A model generated the notes under the pieces. That model saw nothing but the letters and a program-made list of their open reading frames with translations, was not told the origin of the DNA and searched no databases. From Asanoa siamensis (GTDB lineage Bacteria > Actinomycetota > Actinomycetes > Mycobacteriales > Micromonosporaceae), in contig NZ_BONE01000064.1 in assembly GCF_016862555.1 (NCBI RefSeq), forward strand, positions 1-44,548: a stretch of 44,548 bases of DNA, in the 5' to 3' direction. The translations under genes and the position numbers were made by a program. Below are positions 20,564-28,031 of the stretch, in pieces (the first letter of the stretch is position 1; each line of letters begins with the position of its first letter).

Positions 20564-23500
20564 GTGGATCGGGCGGTGGTGGGTCGGGACGCGATCCTCG
20601 CCGAGGCCCGGCGGACGCTGACAGCCGGCACCTCCGTGCTGCTCGAGGGCGACGCCGGCATCGGCAAGACGGCGGTCTGGCGTGCCCTCGTCGACGACGC
20701 CCGCGCGCGCGACTGGCTGGTGCTGACCTGCGCCCCTACCGAGGCCGAGGCCGCGCTGCCGTTCGCCGCGCTCGCCGACCTCATCCGGCCGCTGCACGAC
20801 CTCGTGCCGAAGCTGCCGCCGCCGCAGCGGGCCGCGGCCGACGCCGTGCTGCTCGCCGACTTTCCCGACGAGGTCGTCGACGAGCGCGCGGTCGGCGCGG
20901 CCACCCGGTCGTTGCTGGAACGGGCCGCCGCCGACGCCGCGCGGCCGCTGCTCGTGGCGATGGACGACGTGCCGTGGCTCGACCGGCCCAGCGAGCGGGC
21001 GATCCGGTTCGCCCTGCGCCGGCTGGCCCCGCGCCCGCGCGCCCTGGTCGCCTGCCGCACCGGCGGCACCGCGCCGGCCAGCGCGGCCCTGGACCTGGCC
21101 GACGCGCACCGCCTCGCGCTCGCCCCGCTCGGCGCCGGCGCACTGCACCAGATCATCCGGGACCGCCTCGGCGGCACGCTGAGCCGCTCGCTGCTCGCCC
21201 GGATCGCCCGCGACGCCGGCGGCAACCCGCTGCTCGCGATCGAACTGGCCCGGGCGGTCCTGCGGCAACCACCCGCCCCTGGCGACGACCTGCCGGTCGT
21301 GGCGTCGATGGGCCAACTCGTCGCGGACGCCACGCGCGCGTTGCCGCCGGCCAGCCGCACCGCGATCCGGCTGGCCGCCCTGCTGACCGTGCCCACAGTG
21401 GACGACCTGACCGCCGCCGGCGTGGCGGCGACCGACCTCGACCCGGCGGAGGAGGCGGGCCTGCTGGCGGTCGACGGGACGGCCATCACGTTCGCGCATC
21501 CCGTCTACGCCAGCACCGTGCGGGCCGGCATCCCCGCCGCCGCCCGGCGACGGATGCGCCGGACGCTGGCCGAGGCCGTCGCCGACCCCGACGAGCGGGC
21601 CCGCCAGCTCGCCCGGTGCACCGACGCGCCCGACCCCGCCGTGGCGGCCGAACTGGCCGCCGCGGCCCGGCGCCAGCACGCGCGCGGGGCCCCGGCCACG
21701 GCCGCCGACCTGTACGCGCGCGCCGCCGAGCTGGCCGCACCCGCCGCCGAGCTGGCCGCACCCGCCGCCGAGCTGGCCGCACCCGCCGCCGAGCGCGCCG
21801 CGCCCCGCCAACCGCCCGCGCCCCACGCCGAGCCGACCGCACACCACAACCAACCGCCCGCACCCCGCGCCGAGCCGGCCACGCTCCACGCCGAGCCGAC
21901 CGCACACCACAACCAACCACCCGCAGCCGGCCACCAACCGCCCGCACACCGGGCCGAGCCGACCGCGCCCCACGCCGACTCGACCGCACCCCACAACCAA
22001 CCGCCCGCACCCCGCGCCGAGACGGCCGCGACCGGTCCCGAGCCCGCCGCGGCCCGCGGTGATGCCGACGAGTGGCGGCTGGCCGCCGTCCGGTGCCGGT
22101 TCGACTGTGGCGACTACACCGCCGCCGGGGCCGCGGCGGCAGCGGCGGCCGAGCAGCTCACCGGCGACGCCCGCGCCGAGGCGCTGCTGTTGCGCGCCAG
22201 CGTCGCCTGGGCCGCCGACGACCTGCAGGGTGCCGTCGACGCCGCCGAGGCCAGCCTCGCCGCGACCCCCGCCGGCAGCCCGCTCGCCGGCCGCATCCAC
22301 GCGCACCTGAGCATGTTCCAGGACACCCCGGATCGCGGCCGGGCGCACGCCAACGCGGCCATCGCGCTGCTCACCGAGCACGGCGCGGACCGGCCGCTGC
22401 TCTGCGCCGCGCTGTTCAACCTCTTCTTCCACGCCGTACGCGCGGGCGACGCGCGCACCGACCTGCTCGACCGCGCGCTGCGGCTGGAGGACGGCACGCC
22501 CTCCTGGCTGTCCGGCACCGTGCCGGCCATCTGGTGGAAGGGCATCGACGACCACGACCGGGCCCGCGCCCGGCTGCACGACCTGCTGGCGTACGCGACC
22601 GGGCGCGGCGACGAGCCGTGGCAGCACGAGGTGCTCACCCATCTCGGCGAGACGGAGCTGCTGGCGGGCCGGTTCACCGCGGCCGGGCAGCACATCCGGG
22701 CGGCCCGCGAGCTGGGCGAGATGCTCGGCACCGGCCTGATCGGCGAGACCTGGCTGGCCGGCACGCTGGACGCGTACGAGGGTAGCCTCGACGCCGCCGA
22801 CGCGGTCGCCACGGCGGGGCTCGCCCGCGGCCGGGCCACCCGCGATCCCTGGGGCCTGCGCATCCACCTGCAGCTCGCCGGCTTCGTGGCGCTCTCCCGG
22901 GGCCGCCCGGCCGAGGCGGCGACCGCCTACAGCGAGCTGGCCGCGCTGCTCGGCGAGCTGGGCGTGGTCGAGCCGATCACCCAACGCTTCGAGCCCGACT
23001 GGATCGAGGCCTGCGTCGGCGCCGGCGACCTCGACACGGCCCGGCGCACATTGGACAGGCTGGCCGAGCGGCACACCCGGCTCGCCCGGCCGTGGACCAG
23101 CCTGGGCCTCGCCCGCAGCCGAGTCCTGCTGGACACCGCGACCGGCACCGACCCGCTGCCGGCCCTGGCCGCGCTGGCCGACGCGCGCGCGGCGGTGCCG
23201 CCCGAGGTGCTGCCCGTCGACCGCGCCCGGTGCCTGCTGGTCGCCGGCATGGCCCACCGCCGCGGCCGCCGCAAGCGCGAGGCCCGGGTGGCGCTGGAGG
23301 CGGCCGCGGCGGAGTTCACGGCGCTGGGCGCGGCGGGCTTCGCGGAGCGGGCCGCGGCGGAGCTGGCCCGGACCACGGGCCGCCCGCCGGGGTCCACGTT
23401 GGACCTGACACCGACGGAGCTGCGCGTCGCGCGGCTAGCGGCGACCGGCCAGACCAACCGCGCGATCGCCGACGCGCTGTTCATCAGCCCGAAGACGGTG

Positions 23501-23608
23501 GAGGCCAACCTGGCCCGGGCCTACCGCAAGCTCGGCATCGCCAACCGCGCCCAACTGGCGGTCGAGATGCTCAAGCTAGGTTCGTCGGATGCCCCTGCAT
23601 CCCCTTGA
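20564..23608 (+). CDS. LAL-type LuxR regulator with AAA ATPase and repeat-rich insert
   Basis: A 1014-residue regulator of the large ATP-binding LuxR (LAL) group. The N-terminal AAA domain has Walker A E-G-D-A-G-I-G-K-T (about 29-37) and a Walker B-like L-L-V-A-M-D-D-V (about 128-135). Residues about 388-492 are low complexity: tandem A-E-L-A-A-P-A heptads, then Pro/His/Asn/Gln-rich repeats. A helical TPR-like region (about 500-925) follows and the LuxR helix-turn-helix ends the protein (L-T-P-T-E-L-R-V-A-R-L, then N-R-A-I-A-D-A-L and K-T-V-E-A-N-L-A-R). The GTG lies 21 nt after the lipoprotein operon; no Shine-Dalgarno sequence is seen. The stop lies 20 nt inside the GNAT gene. Regulation of the lipoproteins is possible but unproven. 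Confidence 0.85.
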   Translation: MDRAVVGRDAILAEARRTLTAGTSVLLEGDAGIGKTAVWRALVDDARARDWLVLTCAPTEAEAALPFAALADLIRPLHDLVPKLPPPQRAAADAVLLADFPDEVVDERAVGAATRSLLERAAADAARPLLVAMDDVPWLDRPSERAIRFALRRLAPRPRALVACRTGGTAPASAALDLADAHRLALAPLGAGALHQIIRDRLGGTLSRSLLARIARDAGGNPLLAIELARAVLRQPPAPGDDLPVVASMGQLVADATRALPPASRTAIRLAALLTVPTVDDLTAAGVAATDLDPAEEAGLLAVDGTAITFAHPVYASTVRAGIPAAARRRMRRTLAEAVADPDERARQLARCTDAPDPAVAAELAAAARRQHARGAPATAADLYARAAELAAPAAELAAPAAELAAPAAERAAPRQPPAPHAEPTAHHNQPPAPRAEPATLHAEPTAHHNQPPAAGHQPPAHRAEPTAPHADSTAPHNQPPAPRAETAATGPEPAAARGDADEWRLAAVRCRFDCGDYTAAGAAAAAAAEQLTGDARAEALLLRASVAWAADDLQGAVDAAEASLAATPAGSPLAGRIHAHLSMFQDTPDRGRAHANAAIALLTEHGADRPLLCAALFNLFFHAVRAGDARTDLLDRALRLEDGTPSWLSGTVPAIWWKGIDDHDRARARLHDLLAYATGRGDEPWQHEVLTHLGETELLAGRFTAAGQHIRAARELGEMLGTGLIGETWLAGTLDAYEGSLDAADAVATAGLARGRATRDPWGLRIHLQLAGFVALSRGRPAEAATAYSELAALLGELGVVEPITQRFEPDWIEACVGAGDLDTARRTLDRLAERHTRLARPWTSLGLARSRVLLDTATGTDPLPALAALADARAAVPPEVLPVDRARCLLVAGMAHRRGRRKREARVALEAAAAEFTALGAAGFAERAAAELARTTGRPPGSTLDLTPTELRVARLAATGQTNRAIADALFISPKTVEANLARAYRKLGIANRAQLAVEMLKLGSSDAPASP
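21725..21808 (+). repeat. 21-bp tandem repeats inside the LuxR regulator gene
   Basis: Three exact copies of a 21-bp unit start at 21725, 21746 and 21767, with a diverged fourth at 21788. They encode A-E-L-A-A-P-A. Further on, a segment encoding E-P-T-A-H-H-N-Q-P occurs twice 63 nt apart (near 21831 and 21894), so repeats continue to about 22030. All keep the reading frame. Confidence 0.9.
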
Positions 23609-24347
23609 CGACGACCTGACGCTGCTGCGCGCCGACGACGGCACCCCATTGGCCCGATTGCGGGTACGCGACGACGACGGCCCGGTCGCCGCCGGTGTGC
23701 GGCCGGAGCCCGGGGTGGCCGCCGAGCGGGTGGCCGCGCAGGCCCGGCGCGACCTGGCCGGGCTCCGGCTCGAGACGCCCGACGACGCGCTCGCGGCGGC
23801 ACTGGTCGCGGGCGGGGTGCCGCTGGACCGGGCCGCGACCGAGTTGCGCCACGACCTGGCCGACCTGCCGTCGCCGGCCGCGTTGCCGTCGGGCTGGTCG
23901 CTGGCCGCGGCCGGCTGGGACGACGACCTGGCCGAGGCGGCCGCGGCGGCCTACGGGCCGGACCATCCCGACGGCGGCTGGACGCAGGACGACACGACCG
24001 CCGTACGCGGGATGTTCGAGACGGCCGACCCCGTGCCACCGCTCGCGTCCGCGTCGGCCCGGCTGGTCGGGCCCGACGGGCGCAGCGCCGGCCACGTGCT
24101 CTGCGCCGGGCCGGTGCCGTGGACCGACTACCCGTGCGCGTGGATGCTCAACATCGCGGTCGGCCCGTCCGCCCAGGGCCAGGGTCTCGGCCGGGCGCTC
24201 CTGGACCACGCGCTGCGCGGGACGCGGGCGGCGGGGCTGCCGGCGTTGGCCCTGTCGGTGGTCGACGGGAACCCGGCCCGCCGCCTCTACGACCGGGCCG
24301 GCTTCGTCGTGGTCACCCGGGTGCTCACGCTGCGACTGCCCACATAG
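23589..24347 (+). CDS. GNAT family N-acetyltransferase
   Basis: A 252-residue enzyme. The N-terminal half (about 1-105) is a diverged domain of Asp, Ala and Arg-rich helices. The C-terminal half (about 107-252) is a standard GNAT fold: motif A is N-I-A-V-G-P-S-A-Q-G-Q-G-L-G-R-A-L-L (about 186-203, the acetyl-CoA-binding Q-x-x-G-x-G/A loop), and motif B is N-P-A-R-R-L-Y-D-R-A-G-F. It probably acetylates a small molecule or peptide amine; the acceptor is unknown. The ATG lies inside the last codons of the LuxR gene (20-nt overlap), which suggests co-transcription with it. Confidence 0.88.
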   Translation: MPLHPLDDDLTLLRADDGTPLARLRVRDDDGPVAAGVRPEPGVAAERVAAQARRDLAGLRLETPDDALAAALVAGGVPLDRAATELRHDLADLPSPAALPSGWSLAAAGWDDDLAEAAAAAYGPDHPDGGWTQDDTTAVRGMFETADPVPPLASASARLVGPDGRSAGHVLCAGPVPWTDYPCAWMLNIAVGPSAQGQGLGRALLDHALRGTRAAGLPALALSVVDGNPARRLYDRAGFVVVTRVLTLRLPT

Positions 24348-24353
24348 GACTGT

Positions 24354-24599
24354 TCAAGCGTCCCCGCCGCCGTCCCCGTCATCCCCGTCGTCGGCGACGT
24401 CCAGCTCGCGGGGATGCGCGTCGTGCTCACCGTCGCCCCCGCGGCGGTCGGGCACGGACGGCAGCCCGTGCAGCCGACCGACCGCGAGCCGCAGCCGGAT
24501 CAGCCCCACCACACCCGCGACGGCCGCCACGAGACACAGGACGTTGACGAGAAGCCCGCCGGTCACGGCGCCGACGGTAACGGTTCGCCGCAACCGCAC
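24354..24599 (-). CDS. Small single-helix membrane protein with acidic tail (tentative)
   Basis: An 81-residue reading frame. It has a short basic N-terminus, one hydrophobic helix (about 9-30), a basic turn, and a tail rich in Asp, Gly and His ending in D-D-G-D-D-G-D-G-G-G-D-A. GTG 24599 is preceded by GAGG at 5 nt; GTG 24566 is an alternative. It converges with the GNAT gene with a gap of 6 nt. The family is not recognised and the low complexity of the tail lowers confidence, but the membrane helix followed by positive charge is typical of real small membrane proteins. Confidence 0.5.
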   Translation of the reverse strand: MRLRRTVTVGAVTGGLLVNVLCLVAAVAGVVGLIRLRLAVGRLHGLPSVPDRRGGDGEHDAHPRELDVADDGDDGDGGGDA

Positions 24600-24723
24600 G
24601 GCGGCCTCGGGCCGAGGTGTCGCCCGCCGCACGCGGGGTAAGCGGCGGCTTTGGTTCGCCGCCGGCCGACTCGGACAAACACGCCAACAGCGGCGCAGGG
24701 ACGCGAGGAGGTGCTGATCTGAG

Positions 24724-25494
24724 ATGACGACCGACACGTACGAGCGGTTCCGGGCCTGGACCCGGGCGATCCTGCACGACGGGCACGCCGACGAGATCTA
24801 CCAGACCTCGACCATGGGGGCGCTGCTGGACGGCCTCTACGACGGCGACGTGACGATCGCCGAATTGCTCCACCACGGCAACTTCGGCCTCGGCACGTTC
24901 AACCGCCTCGACGGTGAGATGGTCGTGCTCGACGGGATCTGCCACCACCTGCGCGCCGACGGCAGCGCGCGGGAGGCGGAGCCGGACGACCGCACGCCGT
25001 TCGCCGCGGTCACCTGGTTCCGGCCCGAGGCGACCATGCGGATCACCGAGCCGATCAACCGCGCGGACCTGCTGGCCCGGATCGACCGGACGCTGCCCAC
25101 CACCAACCTGACCTCGGCGATCCGGATCACCGGCCGGTTCCGGCGGGTCGACACGCGCACGGTGATGGCGCAGAAGCAGCCGTACCCGCCGCTGACGAAG
25201 GCGACGGAAGGCCAGGCGGTGACCACGTTCGACGACGTCGAGGGCGACCTGGCCGGGTTCCGCTCCCCGTCGTACGGGCAGGGCATCTCGGTGCCCGGCT
25301 ACCACCTGCACTTCCTCGCGGCCGACCGGCGGCGCGGCGGCCACGGCCTGGACTTCACGCTCGTCGAGGGCGAGATCCGCGCGGCCACGGCCAGTGAGCT
25401 GCACCTGAGCCTGCCCCGCACGGCCGCGTTCGCCAACGCCAACCTGTCCCCCGACGACATCGCGGGCCAGATCCGGGAGACCGAGGGCGGCTGA
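24724..25494 (+). CDS. Alpha-acetolactate decarboxylase
   Basis: A 256-residue enzyme that converts (S)-2-acetolactate to (R)-acetoin, typical family length. The N-terminal match is strong: Y-Q-T-S-T-M-G-A-L-L-D-G-L-Y-D-G-D, then H-G-N-F-G-L-G-T-F-N and the G-E-M-V-V-L-D-G segment with the catalytic Glu. The metal-binding His triad is complete: H-x-H in G-Y-H-L-H-F-L and a third His exactly 11 residues after the second (G-G-H-G-L-D-F), the same spacing as in the structurally known enzyme. No acetolactate synthase or butanediol dehydrogenase is next to it. GAGGAGG lies about 10 nt before the ATG, slightly far. Confidence 0.93.
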   Translation: MTTDTYERFRAWTRAILHDGHADEIYQTSTMGALLDGLYDGDVTIAELLHHGNFGLGTFNRLDGEMVVLDGICHHLRADGSAREAEPDDRTPFAAVTWFRPEATMRITEPINRADLLARIDRTLPTTNLTSAIRITGRFRRVDTRTVMAQKQPYPPLTKATEGQAVTTFDDVEGDLAGFRSPSYGQGISVPGYHLHFLAADRRRGGHGLDFTLVEGEIRAATASELHLSLPRTAAFANANLSPDDIAGQIRETEGG

Positions 25495-25501
25495 TCCGGG
25501 A

Positions 25502-25514
25502 TAGCCTGCGCACC
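25502..25514 (+). promoter_or_regulatory. -10 box of a leaderless promoter (GNAT gene at 25515)
   Basis: TAGCCT (25502-25507) ends 7 nt before the GTG at 25515; no Shine-Dalgarno sequence is present. It lies in the 20-nt gap after the decarboxylase. Confidence 0.45.
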
Positions 25515-26252
25515 GTGGAGATCGTGACCCGGGCCGATCGGCCCGACCTCGACGGGCAGGCTGCGGAGGTGTTCCGGGAGCGGTGGCCGGAGTTCATCTT
25601 CCACGACGACGTGCCCAAGAAATACCTGGCGCGGGTCGAGGAGTTCTTCTCCCGCTACGACATCATGGTGCTCGACGACGACGGCGCGGTCGTGGCCGGC
25701 GGGTGGGGCGTCCCGGTGGCCTGGACGGGCGAGGTCGACGACCTGCCGTCCGGCTACGACGAGGCGATGGTGCGGGCCGTCGAGGGCCACGAGGCGGGCA
25801 CCCCGGCCACGACGCTGAGCTTCATGGCGGCCGCGGTGAGCACGAAGCACGACAGGCGCGGGCTCGCCACCACGGTGCTGCGCGCGCTGGGCGACCGGGC
25901 CCGCGCCGACGGGCTCACCCGGGTCATCGCACCGCTGCGGCCGACGTGGAAGCACCGCTACCCGCTGGTGGCGATGGCCGACTACGCACAGTGGACCCGG
26001 CCGGCCGACGGGCTCGCCGTCGACCCGTGGATCCGCACCCACCAACGGATGGGCGCCCGCATCCTCGGCCCGGCGGCCCGGTCGATGGTCATCGAGGGCA
26101 CGGTCGCCGAGTGGGAGAGCTGGGCCGACATGACCTTCCCGGTCACGGGCGACTACGTCGTGCCGGACGCGCTGAACCTCGTCCGGATCGACCGCGAACG
26201 CGACCGCGGCGTCTACGTCGAGGAGAACCTCTGGGTGGAGCACACCGCCTAA
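25515..26252 (+). CDS. GNAT-like acetyltransferase
   Basis: A 245-residue protein with a GNAT fold. The central region (about 96-135) has T-L-S-F-M-A-A-A-V followed by the acetyl-CoA loop-like D-R-R-G-L-A-T-T-V-L-R-A-L. The C-terminal third is unusual for the family, with W-K-H-R-Y-P-L (about 150-156), a long R-T-H-Q-R-M-G-A-R-I-L-G helix and a final beta strand V-E-E-N-L-W-V. The substrate is unknown. It converges on the BTAD regulator gene with overlapping stops (CTAA at 26249-26252). Confidence 0.8.
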   Translation: MEIVTRADRPDLDGQAAEVFRERWPEFIFHDDVPKKYLARVEEFFSRYDIMVLDDDGAVVAGGWGVPVAWTGEVDDLPSGYDEAMVRAVEGHEAGTPATTLSFMAAAVSTKHDRRGLATTVLRALGDRARADGLTRVIAPLRPTWKHRYPLVAMADYAQWTRPADGLAVDPWIRTHQRMGARILGPAARSMVIEGTVAEWESWADMTFPVTGDYVVPDALNLVRIDRERDRGVYVEENLWVEHTA

Positions 26253-26992
26253 CGCGCGCGCAGCAGGTCGGTGTGCACGGCCCGCACCGCCGCGCCCGGG
26301 TCGACGCCCAGCTCGTCGCGCAACCGCACCCGCAGGCGCTCGTACGCGGCCAGCGCCTCGGCCACGTTGCCCCGCGCCGCGAGTGAGCGCATCAGCAACA
26401 GGTGCCCCGTCTCCCGCAGCGGCGCCGTGGCCACCAGGTCGCGGGCCGCCCGCTCGGCCGCGGGCAGCTCCGCGCCGCCGATCGACAGGCAGGCGGTGGC
26501 GTAGCACTCGAGCGCCCGGGCGTGGACCTCACCGAGCCGCGCGCGCCAGCCGTCGGCCCACGGCGCGGTCGCCTCGGGCAGGAACGGCCGCGCGGCGACG
26601 AACCGCGCGGCCAGCGCCGCCGACCACGCGCGCCGCCACTCCCCCACGGCGACCGCCGACTCGGCCCGGTGCACGGCCGACAGCGCCGCCGCGACGTCGA
26701 CGACGGCCGCGGGTGGCAGCTCCACGGCCAGCTCGGAACGCCCGCGCAGCACGGCGGGGCCGGTCGCCGCGCGTACCCGGGAGACCAGGGCGTTGAGCGC
26801 GGACCCGGCGGCCGGCGGCGGCGCCGCACCCCAGAGCGCGTCCGCCAGCCGGTCGCGCGGCACCGGGCCTGGCCGGTGCAGCACCAGGTAGGCGAAGAGC
26901 AACCGGCCCTGCCGGCCCGGCAGCGTGACCCGCCGCCCGGCGATCTCCACCAGGTACGGCCCGCAGAGCTGCACCCGGGTTTCCGGCTGCAC
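26249..26992 (-). CDS. SARP-like regulator with winged-helix and BTAD domains
   Basis: A 247-residue transcriptional activator. The N-terminal OmpR-type winged helix (about 1-90) starts V-Q-L-C-G-P-Y-L-V-E and includes the G-R-Q-G-R-L-L-F-A-Y-L-V-L-H and R-D-R-L-A-D-A-L-W-G motifs. The BTAD helical domain (about 95-247) ends with R-L-R-D-E-L-G-V-D-P-G-A. SARP-like proteins activate antibiotic or other secondary-metabolite genes in actinomycetes; no such cluster is visible in this window. GTG 26992 is chosen because GGGAGG lies 6 nt upstream and homology starts there. The divergent DUF1059 gene starts 32 nt away, so promoters overlap. Confidence 0.85.
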   Translation of the reverse strand: MQPETRVQLCGPYLVEIAGRRVTLPGRQGRLLFAYLVLHRPGPVPRDRLADALWGAAPPPAAGSALNALVSRVRAATGPAVLRGRSELAVELPPAAVVDVAAALSAVHRAESAVAVGEWRRAWSAALAARFVAARPFLPEATAPWADGWRARLGEVHARALECYATACLSIGGAELPAAERAARDLVATAPLRETGHLLLMRSLAARGNVAEALAAYERLRVRLRDELGVDPGAAVRAVHTDLLRAR

Positions 26993-27023
26993 GCACCACC
27001 TCCCGCGCGGAAGAATGGACGGG

Positions 27024-27185
27024 ATGACGCGCCAGGTCCGCTGCGAGTGCGGCTTCGTCGCCCGGGGCGACACCGACGAGGCCGTGATCGCGCTCGTCCT
27101 CGCACACGTCGCCGCCGACCATCCCGACCTGGCCGAAACCGAGACCGCCGAGGACATCCGCGGCTGGATCGAACTCGTGCCGTGA
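27024..27185 (+). CDS. DUF1059-like small protein
   Basis: A 53-residue protein with C-E-C-G-F-V-A-R-G (Cys 7 and 9), a helix D-E-A-V-I-A-L-V-L-A-H-V-A-A-D-H-P-D, and W-I-E-L-V at the C-terminus. The pair of Cys and the helix with H-V-x-x-D-H are typical of DUF1059, whose function is unknown; the Cys/His set could bind metal. ATG 27024 is chosen over ATG 27015, three codons earlier in the same frame, because neither has a strong ribosome site and family members begin close to the C-x-C. It converges on the DUF427 gene. Confidence 0.75.
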   Translation: MTRQVRCECGFVARGDTDEAVIALVLAHVAADHPDLAETETAEDIRGWIELVP

Positions 27186-27196
27186 GGGGCCTCACG
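27181..27196. terminator. Hairpin spanning both stop codons of convergent genes
   Basis: CGTGAGG and CCTCACG flank GG, a perfect 7-bp inverted repeat. It contains the TGA of the DUF1059 gene (27183-27185) and, on the other strand, the stop of the DUF427 gene (27194-27192). There is no U-tract. It could end transcription in both directions. Confidence 0.45.
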
Positions 27197-28013
27197 AGTC
27201 GACGTTGAACTCCTCGCGCATCGAGCGGACGACCGCGCCGCCCGGGCGGTCGCGGAGCTTGCCGTCGACCGTCACGTCGAGAATGTCGTCGTAGAAGGCG
27301 ACCAGGCCCTTGATCGGCAACGCGTCCGGCAGTGGCCGTTGGTACGACCAGACCACATTGGACCGTTCCGACGTCGACCAGTAGGACGCCTGGCCCTTGT
27401 AGGGGCAGTAGGTCACCTGGTCGCTGTCGGTCAGATCGGCGACCACGTCCTCGCGCGGCAGGTAGAAGCGCACCGGGAGGTTGGTCTCGTAGACCAGCAC
27501 GGGCCGCGACGTCTCGGCCAGCAGCACCCCGCCGTCCTCGATCCGCACGTGCCGCGAGCTCGCCCGCGCGTCGACCCGGTGGTAGGGATCGCGCGGGTGC
27601 CCGTGGATCTCCTCGTCCTCCTCGAACCAGTGGTCCATCGCGTCGAAGTCGAGCAGGACGTGGTCGTGCAGGTCGGCGTCGGCGGGCCGGAACGCGGCCT
27701 CGGCCCGGACGTCGCCGCTCGCCGACACGGTCAGCGCCTCGCCGTCGGTGGAGTGCACGGTGAACGGGATGCCGGGGTGCAGGAACCCCGGGCCGCCCGC
27801 CGTGACGTCACCGGCCGGCGTCAGGTCGGCCCGCACGTCGGCGAGCGGTACGGCGTAGGTGGGCACGATCCGCCGCGGCTCCCAGACCAGCACCGCGTCG
27901 GTGGTGTCCACGACGGTCACGCCGCCGAGGACCGCGCGGACCCGCTTCTCCGTAGGTTCGTGTCGCAGGGCCTTGAACTGCTGACCCATCGCGTCGCGCA
28001 TCCGGGTACTCAT
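27192..28013 (-). CDS. Protein with two tandem DUF427 domains
   Basis: A 273-residue protein made of two related halves. The first (about 20-130) reads R-A-V-L-G-G-V-T-V-V-D-T-T-D-A-V-L-V-W-E and V-P-L-A-D-V-R-A-D-L; the second (about 150-245) reads V-R-I-E-D-G-G-V-L-L-A-E-T-S-R-P-V-L-V-Y-E and L-P-R-E-D-V-V-A-D-L. The second half also has the Y-C-P-Y-K-G-Q-A-S-Y-W motif diagnostic of DUF427, which the first half lacks. DUF427 has no defined role. ATG 28013 is preceded by a weak AAGGTGG site. It lies 18 nt downstream of the DUF4331 gene and is probably co-transcribed. Confidence 0.85.
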   Translation of the reverse strand: MSTRMRDAMGQQFKALRHEPTEKRVRAVLGGVTVVDTTDAVLVWEPRRIVPTYAVPLADVRADLTPAGDVTAGGPGFLHPGIPFTVHSTDGEALTVSASGDVRAEAAFRPADADLHDHVLLDFDAMDHWFEEDEEIHGHPRDPYHRVDARASSRHVRIEDGGVLLAETSRPVLVYETNLPVRFYLPREDVVADLTDSDQVTYCPYKGQASYWSTSERSNVVWSYQRPLPDALPIKGLVAFYDDILDVTVDGKLRDRPGGAVVRSMREEFNVDS

Positions 28014-28031
28014 GCCACCACCTTCGCGCAG

